From the NCBI GenBank assembly GCA_003169695.1, contig PNAS01000068.1, positions 58,770-96,114 of the forward strand: a stretch of 37,345 nucleotides of DNA, written 5' to 3'. Numbering within the stretch: position 1 is the stretch's first letter; each line of letters starts with the position of its first letter. The notes beneath the pieces are model-generated. The model was not told the origin of the DNA and did no database searches. It saw only the letters and a list, made by a program, of their open reading frames with translations. The position numbers and the translations under genes were made by a program. This document shows, in pieces, positions 31,933 through 37,345 of this stretch. Source of the stretch: Spartobacteria bacterium. GTDB taxonomy: Bacteria > Verrucomicrobiota > Verrucomicrobiia > Chthoniobacterales > UBA10450.

Positions 31933-32912
31933 AAGGCACTACACTAGAAGACACTGTAAGTTGTTCCAACCTCAAGTCGGCGACTCCATCTAGCCTGAGA
32001 CCAAGGCGATCGATCTTGCGCTTACCTCTCGATCGCATCAACTGGATTACCAGTTCCTTTCTTATCGGGACGCTCGCACTAACCCTGACCGGCGTTCCTT
32101 TTTACTTATACCACTTCGGTCTGGATTGGTTTCAAGTGGGGCTTTTCTTGGTCATGTTTTTCGCTTGCGGATTCAGTGTTTCGCTGGGGTATCATCGGCT
32201 TTTCTCGCATATCGCTTTCCGCGCCAGCTGGCCCATCCGGCTCTTTACTCTCATCTTCGGCGCAGCGGCTTTCGAGAACTCGGTTCTGATGTGGGCGAGC
32301 GAACATCGGCGGCACCATAAGCACGTCGATCATGACGATGATCCGTACAACATCTCGAAGGGATTTTTCCACGCCCATATCGGATGGCTTCTCTTCAAGC
32401 TGCATCCCGATCATCCATTCGATAACGTGCCCGATCTGCAGAGAGACAAGCTCGTCTGCTGGCAGCATCGATATGTCCAATGGATCGCAGTTCTGGTTAG
32501 CTTCGGCCTACCCCCAATCCTGGGCTACCTTTGGGACGGATGGCCTGGAGCCCTCGGTGCTTTCTTGATTGCTGGCGTCGCCCGCATAGTGGTGCTTCAG
32601 CATTGCACCTTCTTGATCAACAGCGCCTGTCACACCATTGGGCGACAGCCCTATTCAACGAGATGCAGTGCACGCGACTCCCTTTTTTTGGCCTTCTTCA
32701 CTTTCGGCGAAGGCTATCACAACTATCACCATGAGTTTCAGCACGACTACCGCAACGGAGTAAAGCCCTGGCAGGTCGATCCAACCAAGTGGATCATTTG
32801 GACCCTTTCGAAACTAAGGTTGACTCGGGATCTGCGCCGCGTTCCGAAAGAGAAGATCGAATCCGCGGAACAAGAAAATCGGGAGCGGGGCTCGAACAAC
32901 CGCAGCGCTTAA
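31929..32912 (+). CDS. Acyl-CoA/fatty acid delta-9 desaturase
   Basis: A 327-aa di-iron membrane desaturase that introduces a double bond into a saturated acyl chain using O2 and an electron donor. The three His boxes are complete: GYHRLFSH (about 95), SEHRRHHKHVDHDDDPYN (about 130) and FGEGYHNYHHEF (about 265). Four membrane helices are seen (SSFLIGTLALTLTGVPFYLY, VGLFLVMFFACGFSVSL and two near 180-215). ATG 31929 overlaps the previous stop. Operon with osmC under the divergent LysR. Confidence 0.93.
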   Translation: MKGTTLEDTVSCSNLKSATPSSLRPRRSILRLPLDRINWITSSFLIGTLALTLTGVPFYLYHFGLDWFQVGLFLVMFFACGFSVSLGYHRLFSHIAFRASWPIRLFTLIFGAAAFENSVLMWASEHRRHHKHVDHDDDPYNISKGFFHAHIGWLLFKLHPDHPFDNVPDLQRDKLVCWQHRYVQWIAVLVSFGLPPILGYLWDGWPGALGAFLIAGVARIVVLQHCTFLINSACHTIGRQPYSTRCSARDSLFLAFFTFGEGYHNYHHEFQHDYRNGVKPWQVDPTKWIIWTLSKLRLTRDLRRVPKEKIESAEQENRERGSNNRSA

Positions 32913-33102
32913 AGGTGGATCGAGCGTTCCGCGCTCGATGGCAGATGCTTGCGCGGGAGCCGCCTCAAGACAACGCGTCGCAAAGCGTGCCCTTCCCCCT
33001 CGAGCGCAATGTTCAACGTCGTCCGGTGGAGTCTCAGGATCGCGATATCTCTTGCACGAAGTTGTATGGACCCGCTAGAGAGCATCGATTGTCCCCGAGC
33101 GC

Positions 33103-33855
33103 ATGAGCATCAACTTCGAAGAGCTGGACTACCAAGAGACAGAACTGGGTGAGCTAATTCTGAGGCGCAGGCGCATGGTGTCTCTGGACGGTGCCGAAGT
33201 GTTCGAGATCAAGCTGGGCGACAGCTTTCTCATGTCCAGCTTGTTCACCAGAGTAGAGATCGCGCTCGCCGAATTGGGACTGGCCGAATTGGACGCTGGT
33301 GAGCTCGACGTCGTGGTGGGCGGTCTGGGACTGGGTTACACGGCGCGCGCGGCGCTCGAGAATCCGTCGGTTAAATCCGTGGTCGTTATCGAAGCCCTTC
33401 CCGCGGTAATCGACTGGCATCGCCGCGGCCTGGTTCCTCTGGGAGCACAATTGAGCTCAGATCCGCGTTGCCGATTCTTGCGCGGCGACTTCTTCCGGCT
33501 GGCGGATGGCGCCGCTCTCGATCCCGAGAACCCTGGCAAACGATTTCACGCCGTCCTTTTGGACATCGATCACTCACCACGAGCCCTGCTCCACCCGCGC
33601 CACGGATCGTTCTATGAGAGCAAAGCGCTTCGCCGGCTCGCGGCCCACCTGCATCCTGGCGGCGTCTTCGCCATGTGGTCCGATGACCCTCCCGAGGAGG
33701 AATTTCTGCAAGCGCTCGATCTAGCGTTCGGGAGTTCCAGGGCGCACATCGTCCAGTTCCACAATCCGTTGTTGGACTGCGATGCAGCCAGCACCGTGTA
33801 TGTGGCGTGCGGCGGAACAACCACCGCCGTCAGCGCCGCCGCGCGGATCCCTTGA
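33103..33855 (+). CDS. Spermidine synthase-like SAM-fold protein
   Basis: A 250-aa protein with the spermidine synthase/methyltransferase fold. Start MSINFEELDYQETELGELIL. The SAM or dcSAM loop is VVVGGLGLGYTARAALE with the following acidic strand VKSVVVIEALPAVIDW. Further motifs are RFLRGDFFRL (adenine site), HAVLLDIDHSPRALLHP (catalytic-site aspartate region, D-x-D) and LHPGGVFAMWSDDPPEEEFL. The family includes aminopropyltransferases and methyltransferases; the polyamine-specific residues cannot be judged. Monocistronic. Confidence 0.8.
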   Translation: MSINFEELDYQETELGELILRRRRMVSLDGAEVFEIKLGDSFLMSSLFTRVEIALAELGLAELDAGELDVVVGGLGLGYTARAALENPSVKSVVVIEALPAVIDWHRRGLVPLGAQLSSDPRCRFLRGDFFRLADGAALDPENPGKRFHAVLLDIDHSPRALLHPRHGSFYESKALRRLAAHLHPGGVFAMWSDDPPEEEFLQALDLAFGSSRAHIVQFHNPLLDCDAASTVYVACGGTTTAVSAAARIP

Positions 33856-34163
33856 GCAGCACTGCTCCTGACAAACGCCACCCGCGCCGCGCTTAAAGAG
33901 CATTGGCCTCGAAGATTCCAACATCGGGGTCGATAGACCAAAGGCAGACTCAGGTTGAGTTCTTCCTCGGCCCTCCGAACGATTGGTGGAGCGTCGAAAA
34001 AGTTCGGATACATCTCGAGGCTTCGAGGGAATTTCATTCCCGGCATCAACCACGATTAGTCTTGACGCGTTCCGGCCATCACTCGACGTTCCACGAATCT
34101 TCGGCCGGACTCAATAGAGCTTGAAGGCTGGATCTGCGCAGCAATCTCAAACGAGCGCTTTCC
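33856..34163. other. Spacer before the BNR-repeat protein
   Basis: About 300 bp without a convincing gene or repeat. Minus-strand frames here are shadows of the preceding gene that run into noncoding sequence. The promoter of the downstream gene must lie here. Confidence 0.5.
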
Positions 34164-37100
34164 ATGAAAAAAAAACGCACTTCCACATCTGGTCTCTTCA
34201 ATCAGCGGGTCTTACTCGCTTTTGCTCTTTGCTCAGTCGGCGTTTTCCTGGCGATATCCAGTTTCACCGGGATGGGGTGGCACTCAGTCGGTCGTCCGGA
34301 CGGTTCGGACAGCCAAGAGGGTCGCGGCGACACGGATCGGTTGGAACGTTATATGCCAATCCCCGGCGGCGACGCGGACGATCTGAATCGCCTTGAAATC
34401 GACTGGAATAACCGGCTGACCTACCCTACCGGCCGTTTCGACCCTGCGTGGGTGCGCCAGGCAGCCGCCCAGGACGCCCGCATCGCCCGCAGCATCCCCT
34501 TTGGCCTACAAGCGAACAATCTCAATCAGACCAATTCGGCGCTGACACTTGACCCCAACGCCTTCACCGCGCTCGGTCCGCGGCCCCTGCGCATGACCGG
34601 CTGCTCAGGCTGCTTTGACTATGGCACGACCGAGGGCCGGGTGAACGATGTTGTCGTGGATCCGACCACCACAACTAACGGCTCTATCGTCGCCTACTTG
34701 GGTAGCGTGGGCGGCGGTGTGTGGAAGACCACCAACTGTTGCAGCAGTTCCACTTCGTGGAGCGCCGTCACTGACGATCCGCTGCTCAGCACCATCAGCA
34801 TCGACTCCGTTACCATTGACCCAAACGATCATAACACTATCTATGCAGGCACAGGCGACCTGAACTTTAGCTCCTTCTCGATGGGCAGTCAGGGCATTCT
34901 AAAATCGACCGACGCCGGCGCCACCTGGACGCTGCAGGGAGCAAGTGTGTTCGGACCCGGCTTCCCACTCCCACCGGGCCAGTTCCCGCAATACCAGGCG
35001 GTCGGCAAGGTGCGCGTCGACCCACGCAACAGCAACAACGTGGTAGCCGGCACGAAGACGGGTCTCTACTTCTCGTATGACGGCGGGACTAACTGGACCG
35101 GCCCTTGCACCACCAATAATTTCAGCGCGATGCGTCAGGATATTACCGGCCTCACCCTGATCAACACCGGCAGTAGCACGCGCATTATTGCCGCGGTTGG
35201 CGTGCGCGGCTTTGCCACCACCGTACAGGCCAATCTCAATCAGAACGGGGCGAATGGTGTCTACGCAGGGACGCTGCCAACGAGCGGCTGCCCAACAGAC
35301 TTTACCCCAATAAGCACCAACGCCAACGGCTGGACGGGGCTCAATGCGGCCAGCGGCACGGCCTATGTCAGCTCCACGACAGGCAATCAGCTTGGCCGCG
35401 TTGACATCGCCGTCGCACCGAGCAATTCGAACTATATCTATGCCCAGGTGCAGGCTATCACGCCTAACTCAAATGGTGGCTGCGGCGGTACGAATGGCTG
35501 CCAGCTCGGCGCCTACCGCACAACCGACGGCGGCGTAACCTGGACTCAGATCGCCGGCTCGACCGGCGCTGCGCTCACTGACTGCGAAGGCGACCCGGGC
35601 GACTATCCGCAGAACTGGTACGACCAGGGGATTGCCGTCGATCCGAACAACCCTGACCGCGTCTTTTTCGACACCTTCGAAGTATGGTTCTGGGCCAACG
35701 GGAATTCCGTTTGGAACGACATCACCTGCGGTTATGGCGCGAACCATGGGGTGCATGTGGATCAGCACGCACTGGCTTTCGTGCCCGGCTCGTCCAGTAT
35801 CCTGCTGGCGGGCAACGACGGCGGCGTCCATGGGACCACCAACGCCAACCTCACCAGTCCGACGGTTGACCCGACCTGGTTCAATATGGACACGGGTTTG
35901 AATACAATCGAGTTCTACTCCGGCGATATTAGCGGCAACTTCGCCACCTCCGCTGCACCGCAGGCGAACGGAGGCGCTCAGGACAACGGTTCTATGTCGG
36001 TCACGTTTTCGGGTAGCCCTACTGGCCCCGTGCAGTGGCAGATGGGTAAGGGCGGCGACGGCTTCTACGCCCGCATCGACCCGGTGGGCACGGGATCGAG
36101 CCTTCGATTCTGGCAGGGCAATAACAGCGGCCACCTGAGCCGCTGCACCAGCAACTGCACCGCCTCCGGCGCGGGTTGGAGCGATCTGACAGGGGGCTGG
36201 AGCAGCGATACACAGTCATTCGTTCTGCCCTACGAGATTTTCAAAGGCGATCCGAACACGCCGAGCAACGACTGCGGGCCGGCCGGCGCCACCACCGGCT
36301 GCGGCCATCTGGTCGTCGGCACCGTCAGGGTTTGGGAGACGATCACGGGCGCGGCCTCAAACCCGACCTGGTACGTGAACAGCCCGCCGAACCTGACCAA
36401 GCAAACCCTGGGCAATCGCTCCTTTATCAACCAACTTGCCTTTGAGCAGGCCCTTCAATCGACCGTGATCGTGGGCACCAACGACGGCAACGTACAAATC
36501 GGCCGCGGGATGGGAACGGGTTCGAACCAGTCCACTTGGGTCAACGTTACCGGCGGCAACGTCGTCGTGCCTAATCGCCCGATCCTTGACGTCGTCTTCG
36601 ATCCGACGACCACGACCGCGCCCGTTGCTTACGCAGCCGTGGGCGGCTTCAACGCCAACACCCCGACGACGCCCGGCCACGTTTTCCAGGTGGTCTGCAC
36701 GACCGACTGCGCCTCCTTCAGCTGGAACGACAAGACCGGCAACCTCCCGGACATTCCGGTCGACTCGATCATCGCCAACCCGAAATTCCCGACGCAAGTC
36801 TTTGCGGGGACCGACTGGGGCTTGTACTACACTAACGACATCACAGCGGCGAGTCCCGCCTGGTTTCGTTTCGAAAACGGACTGTCTCACGCGATGATCT
36901 GGGACATGCAGTATGATCGCGGCTTTACTACACTTTCAGTCTGGACGCGCAGTCGCGGCGCCTATGTCTGGCCGTTGCCCTCGGGCCCAAGCGCAACGCC
37001 GAGTCCTACGCCAAGCACGACGCCGAGTGCCACGCCGACACCTTCACCAACACCTTCACCGATACCAACAGCTACCGCCACGGCCACCCCGACAGCGACA

Positions 37101-37345
37101 ACTACACCGGCAGCTACTCCAACCGGTACTCCTGCCGCTACGCCCACGCCTACAGCTACATCGACACCGACATCCACCCCCACGCCGATTCCAGCCGCGC
37201 AGGCCATCAACCTCTCGACGCGTATGCTAATTCAGCTCGGTGATAATGTAGGTATCGGCGGGTTCATCGTCACCGGAAGCGCTCCCAAACATGTGCTCCT
37301 CCGGGCCATTGGACCTTCCTTAGCACAATCGGGTGTTTCCGATGC
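34164..37345 (+). CDS. Large secreted BNR/sortilin-like repeat protein (5' part)
   Basis: An open frame of 1060 codons that runs off the window. It starts [20 protein letters not shown] with a signal/anchor helix ([20 protein letters not shown]). From about residue 130 to 930 there are repeated BNR-type blades ([117 protein letters not shown] type), as in VPS10/sialidase-like propellers; no sialidase catalytic set is evident. Residues about 943-1013 are a Thr/Pro/Ser/Ala-rich linker, then [20 protein letters not shown] and [20 protein letters not shown] open a C-terminal beta-domain that I associate with secreted verrucomicrobial proteins. ATG 34164 is followed by nine As. Function (glycan binding or surface) is inferred. 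Confidence 0.88.
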   Translation, partial: MKKKRTSTSGLFNQRVLLAFALCSVGVFLAISSFTGMGWHSVGRPDGSDSQEGRGDTDRLERYMPIPGGDADDLNRLEIDWNNRLTYPTGRFDPAWVRQAAAQDARIARSIPFGLQANNLNQTNSALTLDPNAFTALGPRPLRMTGCSGCFDYGTTEGRVNDVVVDPTTTTNGSIVAYLGSVGGGVWKTTNCCSSSTSWSAVTDDPLLSTISIDSVTIDPNDHNTIYAGTGDLNFSSFSMGSQGILKSTDAGATWTLQGASVFGPGFPLPPGQFPQYQAVGKVRVDPRNSNNVVAGTKTGLYFSYDGGTNWTGPCTTNNFSAMRQDITGLTLINTGSSTRIIAAVGVRGFATTVQANLNQNGANGVYAGTLPTSGCPTDFTPISTNANGWTGLNAASGTAYVSSTTGNQLGRVDIAVAPSNSNYIYAQVQAITPNSNGGCGGTNGCQLGAYRTTDGGVTWTQIAGSTGAALTDCEGDPGDYPQNWYDQGIAVDPNNPDRVFFDTFEVWFWANGNSVWNDITCGYGANHGVHVDQHALAFVPGSSSILLAGNDGGVHGTTNANLTSPTVDPTWFNMDTGLNTIEFYSGDISGNFATSAAPQANGGAQDNGSMSVTFSGSPTGPVQWQMGKGGDGFYARIDPVGTGSSLRFWQGNNSGHLSRCTSNCTASGAGWSDLTGGWSSDTQSFVLPYEIFKGDPNTPSNDCGPAGATTGCGHLVVGTVRVWETITGAASNPTWYVNSPPNLTKQTLGNRSFINQLAFEQALQSTVIVGTNDGNVQIGRGMGTGSNQSTWVNVTGGNVVVPNRPILDVVFDPTTTTAPVAYAAVGGFNANTPTTPGHVFQVVCTTDCASFSWNDKTGNLPDIPVDSIIANPKFPTQVFAGTDWGLYYTNDITAASPAWFRFENGLSHAMIWDMQYDRGFTTLSVWTRSRGAYVWPLPSGPSATPSPTPSTTPSATPTPSPTPSPIPTATATATPTATTTPAATPTGTPAATPTPTATSTPTSTPTPIPAAQAINLSTRMLIQLGDNVGIGGFIVTGSAPKHVLLRAIGPSLAQSGVSD

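Noticed and set aside
36962..37210. 82-codon Val/Gly-rich minus-strand frame
   Set aside because: Antisense product of the Thr/Pro linker repeat; composition artefact.
1..37345. CRISPR array, prophage or integrase-flanked island
   Set aside because: No direct repeats with regular spacers, no integrase, transposase, capsid or terminase genes were seen; the tRNA genes show no attachment-site duplication.

Overview
This window is a 37 kb piece of chromosome, about 60% GC, most likely from a soil Verrucomicrobiota bacterium of the Chthoniobacterales/Spartobacteria type. That placement is inference. It rests on the secreted BNR-repeat protein at the right end, which has a Thr/Pro linker followed by a domain I associate with these bacteria, and on several small hypothetical families and palindromic repeats I associate with the same group. 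No search was run.

Left part (1-10.7 kb) is mostly core genome. It holds the 5' end of a type I restriction methyltransferase gene (hsdM, leaving the window), a secreted peptidoglycan-binding protein, and tRNA-Leu. Next is a minus-strand envelope operon (BamD-like TPR protein, LptE-like lipoprotein, soluble TPR protein) with a 1-nt stop/start overlap. Then come a DUF72 protein convergent with serS, a DUF4126 membrane protein, and a DUF2851 protein coupled to a type IV pilin-like gene, followed by tRNA-Gly. Two copies of a roughly 100-bp double-hairpin repeat sit here; one supplies the stop codons of both DUF72 and serS.

Middle left (10.8-15.6 kb) is a four-gene minus-strand operon: acyl-CoA dehydrogenase, etfB, etfA, and a membrane haem/Fe-S ETF:quinone oxidoreductase. 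Together they would carry electrons from acyl-CoA oxidation into the quinone pool.

Accessory zone (15.6-21.3 kb) is full of small, duplicated and broken genes. It contains a DnaJ-SEL1 membrane protein, a frameshifted small gene, a duplicated segment whose second copy has a 60-bp inversion, a pair of paralogues of which only one keeps a DUF3606-like end, a PIN-like pseudogene with two in-frame stops, a 53-aa gene, and a glycosyltransferase fragment next to a sulfotransferase.

Right part (22.2-34 kb) holds serA, a GlsB-type membrane protein, an EamA transporter coupled to a ferritin-VIT iron exporter, a second type of palindromic element beside a frameshifted pseudogene, tRNA-Ala, a DUF4410 protein, and a DsbA-like fragment beside VKOR. 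It ends with a LysR regulator divergent from an osmC / small gene / fatty acid desaturase operon and a spermidine-synthase-like methyltransferase fold. The last 3.2 kb is the open 5' part of a large secreted BNR-repeat protein.

No clearly new defence or metabolic system was identified. The most unusual material is repeat biology: palindromes that donate stop codons, a leader-like repeat that carries start codons in front of two unrelated genes, and the rearranged small-gene zone.
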